From contig JAWQEG010001354.1 of assembly GCA_033782935.1 (NCBI GenBank), positions 131,501 to 195,500 on the forward strand: a stretch of DNA of 64,000 nt, read 5' to 3'. The translations under genes and the position numbers were made by a program. Positions within the stretch are counted from its first letter, which is position 1. Each line of letters begins with the position of its first letter. Shown here in pieces: positions 1 to 9,605 of this stretch. The notes below the pieces were generated by a model. That model did no database searches. It saw nothing but the letters and a program-made list of their open reading frames with translations, and was not told the DNA's origin. Source of the DNA: Petrolisthes cinctipes. Taxonomy: Eukaryota; Arthropoda; Malacostraca; Decapoda; Porcellanidae.

Positions 1-130
1 CATTCATCTTCTGAACTGTAACTTGTTTCTTTTTCAGGATGATCATTGTCACTTTCCTCACCACTTGAATAGTCGTCAGGGAATATCGGAGAAAATCTCT
101 GACACTTACTTCCTTTAGAAGTTGAGGCTG
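1..130 (-). other. acidic Ser/Glu/Asp-rich reading frame at window edge
   Basis: On the minus strand a frame open across this stretch reads as a Ser/Asp/Glu-rich peptide containing PDDYSSGEESDN and YSSEDE and runs off the left edge. An ATG in another frame (about 199) leads to a splice-donor-like GTAAGT near 107. Acidic tails of this kind occur at the N-termini of several DNA transposases (piggyBac-like, for example), but there is no catalytic motif here. It could also be chance composition. Family not recognised. Confidence 0.2.
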
Positions 131-587
131 GGGAGACTCGGAACCAAAATCAGCTGAGTCTCGAGAGCGAAGGCAAAGGCGAGAATGACCTTTATCCATG
201 GCGACAGTGAGGGTGTATGACCATAGCCTTCTCCAAGATTAATAGAATACAGGAGTAAACTCCTCCCAGACCTGGAAGATCTCTCGGGCGAGGGCTGTTG
301 CCATGTTAATTAATACCAAAACAAAGCTTTTCAGAAAATGGGAATGCAGCCAACATTTTCTATTATCATATTTCGAAGGGCTAGCTCAACCTAGCTTAAT
401 ACACCCAACATAAATTCAGATTAGTAAAAGTTGTGTCAATTATTTGTGTATAATTTATACTCTATATGTAAGAATATATAATTCATGTGACTATTTTTCC
501 ACACCACCATTGAGGTAAAAGTCTCGGCGCGCTTTTTTTTACAGAGGTTTCCCCAGGAGGCCTATTCCTCTATTATCATTATGAAGA
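131..587. other. no gene recognised
   Basis: AT-rich non-coding sequence between the edge frame and the mariner-type relic. I see no ORF with recognisable motifs, no long repeat and no RNA gene. A poly-T run near 532-540 precedes the transposase relic. Confidence 0.5.
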
Positions 588-1510
588 TTATGAAGCTTCA
601 TAATAATCAGAACATTCCTCATCTGAGCTTTGATCTGAGATATTGACAATGAAACAATCCTTCTTGTGATCAACTGCACGATCCAATTTTGCATCATCAG
701 TCTGTAGCTGCCCTGCAAGCTTCACTACCTGTGTCCAGTTGAATGTGGTGACTTGAAGCAGTGCTTCCTTAACGAGTGGCTTGAGATCAGCCATCTTTAA
801 GTTATTTTTCTTCGCTACGTAGAACTTAACTTTAACCCAAATAAGCTTTATAGGATTATATTGACAATGATAGGGTGGTAACCTTACCAGTAATTGTATC
901 AATTACATGTTTTTTCTGGCTACGATATTTCTTCACAAGCTCCAGTAGTTGTCCTTTCTGTAACTCATCACTGGGCTGAGTTCCCTTCTTAATAAGCCAG
1001 TCCTTTATGTCTGCTTTTCTCCAAGATGTGTTGGGAAACTTTTCAACTTGCACAGAATGATATGAAGCATTATCCGTGACAATGATAGATTTTGGTGGAA
1101 TATTTGGCAGTAATTGATTCCTAAACCAGTTTTTAAACACAGTAAACGTCATCTGCATGTGGTAGACTCCTTCATTCTTTGCTTGGAAAATTAATTCGGC
1201 ATTATTGACGAACCCATGCTTGGTGCCTGCATGCAGAATAATCAACCGACTTCCTCTTCCTTTACTCCTGTAGCTTTTTCTGAAGAAGAGTCAATCCAGC
1301 ACTTAGGAACAGTATAATTTTGATTATCTTAGGTTTCATCCAGGTAAACAATAGTTTCGTGTGTTTGTCTGTGGCGTTGCATCCCTTGCAGGAAAGTTGA
1401 ACGGGCATCAAGCACATCTCTTCGCTCCATGAGAAATTTTCGTCTATTAACCTTTGCATATTTAAAACCAATCTGTAGTACAACTTTTCAGAGGGACTCC
1501 ATAGAACCAT
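588..1510 (-). pseudogene. Tc1/mariner-superfamily (IS630-type) DDE transposase relic
   Basis: Three overlapping minus-strand frames together cover the catalytic half of an IS630/Tc1-mariner transposase, an enzyme that excises and reinserts its own element at TA sites. The 1510-1262 frame holds the N-terminal part. Around 1330-1345 another frame shows the first-Asp context (LDET), followed by VPKCW near 1300. The 1245-856 frame contains the second-Asp motif IVTDNASYHS. The 902-588 frame contains LPPYHCQYNPIKLIW, the usual context of the third catalytic acid. Here that residue is Lys (NPIKLIW rather than NPIELIW), so the triad is broken. At least two frameshifts separate the pieces, near 1250 and 895. 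Terminal inverted repeats were not found. This is a dead copy; the superfamily call is solid but the exact clade is not. Confidence 0.75.
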
Positions 1511-1634
1511 TGTAGTTAATCTTTTCTTAAATTTCTTCCTTATATATAGATCTTGCTTATAGTTGGTATTTCATTCCTCTCATAAAACTCTAAAATAGTC
1601 CTTCTCAACACACATTGATCGAAGTAATAAAAAT

Positions 1635-2130
1635 TTAGTAATTGGTGATTTGCATTTTTTGGTAGGAGAGGTGAATACTGGCCTCTCCTACGGGACCAGA
1701 CCTCACATCTGGGAGGGATTTGACCACTAATGTTCTCATTAATGGATCTAGTTTGAACATACCTGCATTAAGTTAAAGTTTTTATAGTGCTGTATAGTTA
1801 CATACTGATTCTAATATTCTACGTTTCTTGAAATTGTTGCACTTAATTATCATTTTACCAGAATTCCAATCAATACAGTGGTTGTTGTCATATGCATGGA
1901 CAAAGTTAGCATTATTTGTGTTACAATTCGTCATATCACGTTTATGTTCTTTCATTCTAACATCTAAAGATCTCCCAGTTTCACCTATATAAACTAAGTC
2001 ACATTCTTTGCAAGGAATTTTGTATACTCCTGCTTGGGGTTGAACCGTGGCTTTATTCCTTACAAGAATAGTTTTGATACAAGAAGTATATTTGAAGGCA
2101 ATGTTTACATCAAGTTCTCTGCTAACGAAC
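1635..2130 (-). pseudogene. Penelope-like element 3' end (GIY-YIG endonuclease)
   Basis: Reading the minus strand from about 2130 gives an open frame that includes GVYKIPCKECDLVYIGETG, then RSLDVRMKEHKR. This is the GIY-YIG endonuclease fused to the C-terminus of Penelope-like reverse transcriptases, with GVY, YIG, the conserved Arg and a CxxC-type linker. The frame runs through MIIKCNNFKKRRILES, meets two in-frame stops (about 1796 and 1787) and then resumes as NAGMFKLDPLM, also typical of this C-terminus. The upstream RT domain is absent, so the copy is 5'-truncated as well as nonsense-mutated. None of this is captured by a Met-initiated ORF, which is why it is easily missed. The family assignment rests on the GIY-YIG and adjacent motifs. 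Confidence 0.75.
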
Positions 2131-2211
2131 TGAATTTTTTTCCTCCCTCCAACCTCCGTTCCCGGGTCCTGTCAGCTACTTATTTCTTTTTATATTTCAT
2201 TCTACTCTGTG

Positions 2212-2243
2212 CTGCTGAAGAGAGAGGCAGATGCCTCCGAAAC
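2212..2243 (+). ncRNA. hammerhead-ribozyme-like core
   Basis: The plus strand holds CTGCTGA (consensus CTGANGA) at 2212, a perfect five-base-pair stem GAGGC/GCCTC (2224-2237) with an AGAT loop, and then CGAAAC (2238-2243). That is the order of the conserved hammerhead core: CUGANGA, stem II, CGAAA. Penelope-like elements are known to carry hammerhead motifs, and the element relic lies about 80 bases away. The CTGCTGA substitution, the absence of an obvious stem III plus UH cleavage site, and the opposite strand to the relic ORF all weaken the call. Confidence 0.35.
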
Positions 2244-2552
2244 GTCCAGAATAAATACTTTGTCTAAAAAAAAGTGGGTTTTTCTCATCTAGTTAAGGGG
2301 GAACTGGAAATAAAATTGTACAGTCCTGCTGTATTCTTAAACACCTTACTATCCTGTGTAGAATCTGTAGTCAAGTACTATCGCCTCCAATAATTATGAC
2401 CCACCCTCCTCTATACCAAGCGTCCCGGGTGCCCCTTTTCTGCGCGACAGGTTACATGGGATATGCGGGGTGAAGGGAGAGGAGAGTCAGTTTGTGGAGG
2501 GTGAGTGGGGGAAGTGTTGGACGGCGCTAGTGGAGGAAGGTGCTAGTAGTTT

Positions 2553-2705
2553 TTCAAAGCGGGACCATATCTTAATGGTATCCCACATGATGATTCGAAT
2601 CTCCGACTTCCCGATTACGAGAGAGGTGTTTCAAAGCTGGACCATATCTTAATGGTATCCCACATGATGATTCGAATCTCCGACTTCCCGATTACGAGAG
2701 AGATC
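2553..2705. repeat. tandem duplication of about 77 bp with a tRNA B-box-like palindrome
   Basis: Two nearly identical copies sit head to tail, each containing ACCATATCTTAATGGTATC and GATGATTCGAATCTCC. Read on the minus strand, GATTCGAATC resembles a Pol III B box, and an upstream CTCTCGTAA resembles an anticodon loop. It may be a duplicated fragment of a tRNA-derived SINE. No complete tRNA fold is visible. Confidence 0.5.
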
Positions 2706-3719
2706 TTTCAGTGTGTTAATTAGGTTTGAGACATATGGATTTAGATAACTTGTCGTTGTATGTTATAATCAGTTATAATCTTATTTACCTCCGATAGCCT
2801 ACACCTGTTCGACAATAATATGTTAATTTATTAAAACAATGATTAACGACATGTTGCTTGAATCGTCACAGTTATATCACTTGAGCAGTGAGGGTTTCAC
2901 CCTATCTGATTTAGATAATAATATTAGAATAGGAAGATTTAAACAAGCAGGTGCCAACGACAATAAGTGTGATCGTTATCACATTATAATTATCAGACTT
3001 TCCCCACGGAACTACAGCTTTAAGATGCATTAACGTCCAGATAGTCACCACCAGGATTATGCAGAACACCAAATTAATAAGGTTATCGTTATTATCTTGA
3101 TCTGTTCTCAGTGACCGAAACAATTTCAAGTCATAATATTACTACATGGGGATTCGTGACAACAGATCGTCTTTCCAGTGTCAAAAAATTATCTGGTTGT
3201 ATGACAGCTATGCTTTATGTAACCTTAGACGACGTTATTAATTAACCTTGCTAAGCACAGGTTTTCAAAGAACACTCTGAATGTTTTTAATTTCCATTAC
3301 GACGATATGTAGCATTAAAAATATTTTGGGAATTTAATGGGTCAATAGTTTTTTCTAGTCAGTCTTAAGAGGATGTATTCATTATCTTTTTCGATTTTGA
3401 AGGGTACCGATTCCTTATCAATATCTTGTGAAACCGAACCCCTATTGTATTAATAGTATTAAAATAGTTTGTTTCTTAACATAGCCCTCCACCTCTTTTA
3501 CATAATTATCTCCTATAAATAGTGAACATACTGACGATCACTAAGAGGAATCTTGGAAAAAATGAGGAATGTTTTTGTAGTGCCTGGTAAGTCGTGCATA
3601 GAAAGTTTAGGCATGTAATTATTAAATTTAAAGAAGACTAGCCACAGGCACTAATGGACCTTATGTCAGTCAAACAAAGCTTAATAATAATGGGAAAATA
3701 CGTCAGCAGGAAGACCTCA
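2706..3719. other. no gene recognised
   Basis: AT-rich sequence with short ORFs lacking recognisable motifs. No repeats longer than a few tens of bases were noticed. Confidence 0.5.
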
Positions 3720-3866
3720 GACAGCCGATTCAAACTCCCACCCCTTGCTCACAGAGGCAGTAACCTCTGGCGAACAGTGACAAATAGTTCAGGCCTGAGC
3801 ATGACTCGAAGTGTCGAACGTCGGACCACAGATTTGCAGCCCAACACCCTATCACTGTGCTAGCCA
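3720..3866 (-). repeat. tRNA-derived SINE relic
   Basis: On the minus strand, starting near 3866, the sequence reads like the 5' half of a tRNA: TGGCTAGCACAGTGATAGGG (A-box-like), then GGGCTGCAAATC (anticodon-arm-like), then GACGTTCGACACTTCGAGTC (B-box-like, with a short insertion). This is the layout of a tRNA-headed SINE using an internal Pol III promoter. The acceptor stem does not pair, so it is not a functional tRNA gene. Confidence 0.45.
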
Positions 3867-3869
3867 GAC

Positions 3870-4555
3870 AGAGAAAAAGGGTGAAAATGCCTACTGCCGA
3901 GCAGTATGATATATTGGAAAATCAACAAAAAACTAAATTATCTGTGACCGGAACCCAGCAAGTCGGGCTGAGTAAAGGGGTTAGGGTCTAGTTAGGAGCG
4001 TTAAGGGTGTATGGCCAGTAGGGTGGAGTAGGTGACAGAGGCGGGAAACCAAGCACCAACAAAACAGGTAGAATAAAATAAAGTATCTACCAGTTAACAC
4101 AAGTTATCCGTGATAACGAAACTTCGTTCCTTTATTTACCTATTTGTTGTTATTACAAACAGATAAGATAAAGTTTTAACCAGCTAGCATGACCTGTTGT
4201 TTTTTGGCCAGTATCATTACATTGTAGCGGCCACATGTGTGGCCACTCTATATACCACACACATATGGCCACTCCCGTATCACTAGGTATACCACTCCTA
4301 GATCCCTGGTCTATTCTTAGCCGGCCAGGTATGCTAATCCTCGACCTATGCAGACCTAAGCTGCCCCCGGGACCACGCCTACTCACAGCCAAGCCGCCAT
4401 GAGCCCCCTGGGGACAGCAGCTGTCGCCTCCACTCCCAGGCTCGGACCAAATATAAGCTGGGCAGCCAGCCCTGCTAGGACACTCACTCCAGTAGGGCTG
4501 GACAAGACTCGAAAAATCTGGACTCAATGGAATCGATCCTCAAAGACAATGGAGA
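3870..4555. other. no gene recognised; GC-richer block
   Basis: A GC-richer block at about 4220-4520 has a short inverted motif (CCACATGTGTGG) and open frames on both strands without recognisable domains. It could be part of an LTR or another element, but I see nothing diagnostic. Confidence 0.4.
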
Positions 4556-4848
<293 letters not shown>

Positions 4849-4865
4849 GCTCATTAAGGATAATT

Positions 4866-5072
4866 ACCCATTAACGCTAATGGTCTAGAGCACTTTGTTC
4901 ATTAACCATACTGGGCAGAATGAATTGCCCACTTGGAAAAACTTGGCCATTAACTCTAGTGGGCAACCACTAACGTTAATGGCCAATTTTTGAGGAGGGG
5001 GGGGGAGAGGGGGGTTGGGGGGCGATCGGAGTATATATAAACGGAAGTTTGGGCAGAGGACAGTCGTGGGCT
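4866..5072 (+). promoter_or_regulatory. promoter region of the integrase gene
   Basis: A TATA box (GTATATATAAACGG, about 5031-5044) lies about 30 bases upstream of an initiator-like ACAGTC at 5070. Upstream, 4870-4985 contains four diverged copies, in direct and inverted orientation, of a motif like TTAACNNTANTGGNC, for example ATTAACTCTAGTGGGCA and CTAACGTTAATGGCC. The spacing and partial dyad symmetry suggest transcription-factor sites or the edge of a terminal repeat. A G-rich tract (4995-5022) separates them from the TATA box. Assignment to the downstream gene is by position only. Confidence 0.5.
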
Positions 5073-5127
5073 GCTGCCGCCGCTGTTATCATTAGTTGTG
5101 GGGGAAAACGTATTTCTACATATAGTG

Positions 5128-8057
5128 ATGGATAGAAGAGAAACTCATCGGAAAAAATTGTGAAATTATTTCAGCCGAGGAAATTGAACAATTACATTAA
5201 ACGCGTCCTCACTGCAAAGGAGGCGGATAGAAAGAAAAAGCCTTCAGAGTACGCCTTATTAAACAGGTACGACGTGGAAACCATCGGGGACGGTAAAAAG
5301 ATTCTTATAAAGAAAAATTCTTCAGATCCTTACGTGAGGTACATCCCCGACTCTGAGATATATGATGTCATTTATGACGCCCACGTCAATGTTTGCCATG
5401 GGGGACAAAAGAGAACATATTGCGAGGTTAAAAGGAACGTTGCCAACGTGACTCGAGAACAAGTTGCCCAGTTTTTATCTTATTGTATAACATGCGAGGA
5501 GAAGAGGTCGTTCAGGAAAGATAGGAGTGTCATAAGGCCAATCACGAGTGGAGGCTACAGCGAGAGGGGACAAGTGGACTTAATAGACATGCGGTCTTGT
5601 AAGACCGTCGATGATTACTGTTATATATTGCATTATCAGGATCATTTTACAAAGTTTAGTGTATTGAAGGCTTTGTATTCCAAGCAAACCGATGAAGTTT
5701 CTCGACATCTTTATGAAATATTTACTCTCATAGAGGCACCAAAAATTCTTCAAAGTGATAATGGGAACGAGTTCGTTGGAGCCCCGCTCAAAATAATGAT
5801 GCAAACATTTTGGCCCGAGACGGAGCTGGTCCATGGTTCGCCTAGACATCCTCAGAGCCAGGGATCTGTGGAAAAGGCCAATGGCGACGACAAAAGGATG
5901 CTTTGCTCGCTCATGAAGGAGAAGAACACGTGCTACTGGGTGGACTTACTCAAACAGGTGCAGTGGACCAAGAACACGGTCAAACAGAGTCATTGCAATG
6001 TCTCCCTACGAGGCAGTGTTCGGCCAGAAGCACGCATCACCTATGAAAATCATAGAACAGGTAAGGAATTCTTAGCTTAGTGGTGGTGATGATGATGTGA
6101 CAAACTGGGGAATTTTGGTAGGTTGCTTGCTAAGAAACCCTAACGATTTTTTTTTGTAGGGGGGTCGACTGACGACGAAGGGATTGAACAACAACAACAA
6201 CAGCGGCGGCAGCAACAACAACCACCATACGACGAACAAGTTTGTTTTTTTGCTTTGTTTCATCATAGAAGATGTAGTCTCTTACACTGTGGATCATCGT
6301 TTTTTTTTCGAATGATGAAATTCAATTTGACAAATTGGTAGGTTGCTTGCTAAGAAACCCTAACGATTTTTTTTGTAGGGGGGGACGACTGACGACGAAG
6401 GGATTGAACAACAACAACAACAACAACAGCAGCGGCGGCAGCAACAGCAACCACCGCCATACGACGAACAGGTTTGATTAATTGCTTTGTTTTATCGAGT
6501 CCTTTACGTGGATCTTATTGACGAAATTCAGTTTGAGAAATTGGGGGGTTGCTTGCTAAGAAACCCCAACGATTTTTTTTGTAGGAGGGGACTGACGATG
6601 AAGGGATTCAACAGCGACGGCAGCAGCAACAACAACCAGCACCACCATATAACGAACAGGTTTGTTTTTCGTACATTTTTGCTTATTAATTTTTTTTTCT
6701 GGCATGAGTCCGATCATATTGACGAAATTCAGTTTGACAAATTGGGGGGTTGCTTGCTTTACACATGAAGATTTGTTTGTTTGTTTATAGGAGGGGAATG
6801 ACGAGAAAGGAATTCAACAACAACGGCAGAAACAACCACCTTATGGCGAACAGGTTTGTTTTTTTGTTTATTGATTTTTTTCATCATAGATTGAAATGAG
6901 TCCTTTACACTGTGAGTCTATTATAGGCGGTTTATAGAAGTGAACAAAACGTTATAATTTTTTTCCCATAGATGGAGACCAACAAAGAGGAACAAGAGGG
7001 TATACAACAACAACAACAGCAGCAGCAGCAGCCGCCCTATGACGAACAGGTTTGTCTCTCAAAGGTTCATGTGGTGCGTCCAGTTTCGCGCAAGTGAACA
7101 CAATATTTTTTTTCGTAGACGGAAATTTTACCTACTTTCCTCTGAGAAAAATATTGAATTGCCTTCTTCCGACAGGCCAGTGTCTCTTTAGATGAGGAGG
7201 AGGAGGAGGAAGAAGAGTTTGAAACGGAAGAGGAGGAATATCAGAAACAGCAGTTATACGACGAAGCTGTGAGTTGTCTGACATTCAATAATGGTCATAT
7301 GTCTGTACTTTATTTACTCTGAGAAAATAATTTGAATTTCCTTTTCCGATAGGTCGGAGGGGGGGAAGAAAACGAGAAAGAAGATGCAGTTGCAACTATA
7401 ACAGAGCAACGGCTTGAAAAGTTTATAAAGGTACATAATTTATTTATTTTTATTGGGGTAATAAATAAAATAATAATTATTTTATTTTTTCCGGGGTCAT
7501 TTTATTTATTCTTTCTTTTAATATTCTAGATCCGACAGCAAGTGAGAGACAGGATAGAAAAACAGGCGACCAAGATGATTCAGAGCACTTCTAGCTCTTC
7601 CCCTCCTGAGATCCACGACTGTGTCAACGTCACGGTTCCTCAAATAGACCGGCTGAAGAAGTCGAGCATGCAAAGATTTGTTGGAGTTATTATAGACATC
7701 AAGGTGACCAAAGGCCATAAGCTTTACAATATAGCAACAAAATACGGGTGCATCCGCCCATTACTCTCTCGCAATCAATTTGAAATCTGTCGCCAGAGGA
7801 ATATAATAGATGTTGAGCATGTAAACAGGGAAGGGATAGTATCCATCAGGAAAATAGCTGCTGCAGAAGCGAAAAGGGGCATTGAGGAGCCCTCCACCAG
7901 TTTCTGTCATTGTGCTAAGGATTTCTGTAGGACGATGCGCTGCTTGTGCAGGAGAAATGGCTCATTGTGCAAGGAACGGTGCCAGCATGGACGTAATCCC
8001 AGAACCGGCCGCATCAGTCAAGAAATTTCTCTTTCTTTTAAATGTACTAACCTTTAG
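5128..8057 (+). CDS. KRBA2-like retroviral-type integrase, nine exons, poly-Gln exon array
   Basis: A DDE integrase that would insert element DNA. Inferred exons, all joining in phase 0: 5128-6060, 6160-6239, 6379-6471, 6585-6659, 6791-6853, 6972-7049, 7176-7268, 7353-7430, 7530-8057. Exon 1 has an HHCC-like zinc module (DAHVNVCHGG, then CITC) and an rve core with Asp in GQVDLIDM, Asp in QSDNGNEF and Glu in GSVEKANGD, so DD35E is present. Exons 2-6 are tandem variants of a TDDEGI-polyQ-PPYDEQ unit. Exon 7 is a Glu tract. Exon 9 carries a domain with VGVIIDIKVTKGHKLY and a Cys-rich tail (CHCAKDFC, then RCLCRRNGSLCKERC) known from KRBA2-like integrases. The start chosen is the ATG at 5128, because the frame from 5160 has no ATG. 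Apparent one-base indels in the 5152-5157 A-run, near 5990, and in the G-run of exon 2 break the frame; these may be mutations or homopolymer sequencing errors. Confidence 0.75.
6160..7049 (+). repeat. array of five tandemly duplicated exon-intron units
   Basis: Five successive units each consist of a T-rich acceptor ending in TAG, a 63-93 base exon encoding DEGI-(Q)n-PPYDEQ, and a donor CAG|GTTTG. Intron sequence is also shared between units: TGGTAGGTTGCTTGCTAAGA or close variants precedes exons 2, 3 and 4, and GAAATTCA-type sequence recurs in several introns. So whole exon-plus-intron blocks were duplicated, not just CAG/CAA codons. Confidence 0.85.
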
Positions 8058-8238
8058 CGGGCCAGAAGTGACTTCGAACACTGTCGAAAGAGTCTACTTC
8101 TCCTTGCTTTGGGGGTTATATGGCTTTGGCCCTTGTTTACACAACAGGGACCAAGAGGCCACTAACCACGTCTACGTTACATTACAACGACGCAGTTATT
8201 ATTTATTATCTCATTTTTTTCTGTTCTGTTGTAACCAA

Positions 8239-8244
8239 AAATAA
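8239..8244 (+). terminator. polyadenylation signal of the integrase gene
   Basis: AATAAA lies about 180 bases after the stop codon at 8057, in a T-rich 3' UTR. Cleavage would fall just before the convergent Fanzor-like fragment. Confidence 0.5.
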
Positions 8245-8289
8245 ACATTCTTGGTATTACCCTTGTCTTTTTTTGCGTGAACCCCTCTG

Positions 8290-8775
8290 TCCAGTTTACA
8301 GGTTGTGGGTGGTGTTGCAGCGGACAATCTGAGGAATTTGTGTGTGATGTTACACACAGCGTTGTAGTCTCGATCCACGAAAGCGCCGCTCAGAGGACAG
8401 GAAGGCGGAGAGAAGAGGTTGTCTGAACAACTCTTGGCAGAGCAACAACGGCGGAGACCTCTTATCTGTCTCACCTTATTAGTAGTAGTCTCCCTGTAAG
8501 CCACTGCCTGCGGCACCTGTGACACACCTTGGTCGTGTTCCACTCGTCGACCCTGGTGAACCTGCCCTCTCCAGCCCTCCTCTGTATCATCTTTCCCAAT
8601 AGGGAAGAGAAACTGGAGTAGTGCTTGTTCCTCCTGCCGGTGGGGGAGAACTTTGCGTCCCCGAAGGCCACCCTGTAGTTCTTAGAAGGAGAGACAAACC
8701 TGTCCAGGGTCCTCCTCTTGAGAACGTAGTGTCTGAATCTGGTTTTGTAGAGGAGGTGAAGCAAGGGAATTTGAG
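8290..8775 (-). pseudogene. Fanzor (eukaryotic TnpB-like) nuclease, C-terminal fragment
   Basis: Fanzor proteins are RNA-guided DNA nucleases with a split RuvC site. The minus frame from 8764 reads YRVAFGDAKFSPTG, then TRVDEWNTTKVCHRC; the second matches the RuvC-II Glu followed by the first Cys pair of the TnpB/Fanzor zinc finger. After a frameshift near 8525 the next frame gives the second Cys cluster (RRCCSAKSC) and FVDRDYNAVCNI, the RuvC-III Asp in the classic RD-NA-NI context. RuvC-I and the N-terminal half are missing, and a stop lies five codons upstream of 8764. It is convergent with the integrase gene, with under 300 bases between stop codons. The guide RNA normally encoded at the 3' end of such genes would lie towards 8060-8290; none is recognisable. 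I regard it as a dead fragment. Confidence 0.65.
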
Positions 8776-8915
8776 CGTTATAGATAAAGACTTATTTGAT
8801 CACTTGCCAGCTAAAGGGTTAAATAATACACATAGGTTTTTTTATTTCATTTATTTAGTTTTATAATAATTGGACATCAGAAAAAAAAATTAATGTTGTT
8901 CTTAATAGAAAATAA

Positions 8916-9587
8916 TTACTTAATTTCTTTAACTACAGATTCAATCAAAGTGCTAGCTACATCCGCCAAAAGTTCCTCATTTTCCTCCCTCAGAGCCTCT
9001 GCCTCTGCAATTTCGGATGGAGTAGCGTCCTTGTCGGTATCGGGGGTGGTAGAAGAGGCCCTGATGGCAGCAAAAACGATGGCCACGAGTGCCAACATCT
9101 GCTTCTTAGACATTTTTTCTCTCACTCTGATGGCGATATTTTTAAAGAAGCCAAACACGGCCATACCCGCGCCTTTAATAGCCTTCGAGATTCCCTCTTT
9201 GGTACAATATCCTTTTGTCTCTTCGTCGCAATCTTCATCATCGGCGGCGTCGCTGTCACTACTTTCAGCGATTCCGATATCGTCACGTCTCTCTTCTTCT
9301 TCTTCATCACTCAACTCGGACAGTCCCAAAGAGTTCATACCGAGAGTAGAGGCGGTATTCGGAATAGGATCGGCAGGGGCGCGGTCGTCGTCTCAGCTAA
9401 ACTCGCTATAGTCATCCTCAAAGATATCGTCGTCATCATAATCCTCCAGAATCTCCTCTTCCTCCTCCGCAGCTAATGGCGTGTTTGCCGTCTCTTCTTC
9501 TTCAGCCACGTTGACCGACGTCCAATTAGAAGTACTGGGCTGCTCTTCTGCCATTTCCGGCAGCCTTCTTCTGGATCTTAGATCCAT
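8916..9587 (-). CDS. acidic virus-like protein with C-terminal hydrophobic segment, one in-frame stop
   Basis: Two minus-strand ORFs (9587-9393 and 9338-8916) lie in the same frame, separated only by a TGA at 9393-9395 and 18 further codons that are open. Together they would give a protein of about 223 residues. The N-terminal half is extremely acidic (EEEEEILEDYDDDDIFEDD). The second half has another acidic patch, a basic region (AIRVREKMSKKQ), one hydrophobic stretch of about 13 residues (MLALVAIVFAAI), and an Ala/Glu-rich helical tail. The organisation recalls small accessory or structural proteins of large DNA transposons and viruses, but I recognise no family. The stop could be a real nonsense mutation or a short-product boundary. 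The ATG at 9587 is preceded by an AT-rich leader shared with the neighbouring gene. Confidence 0.45.
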
Positions 9588-9605
9588 ATTTTTTACCGTT
9601 TAGGT

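Noticed and set aside
7118..7175. An additional exon starting after the TAG near 7118
   Set aside because: In phase 0 it meets a TGA within nine codons; the acceptor at 7174-7175 keeps the frame instead.
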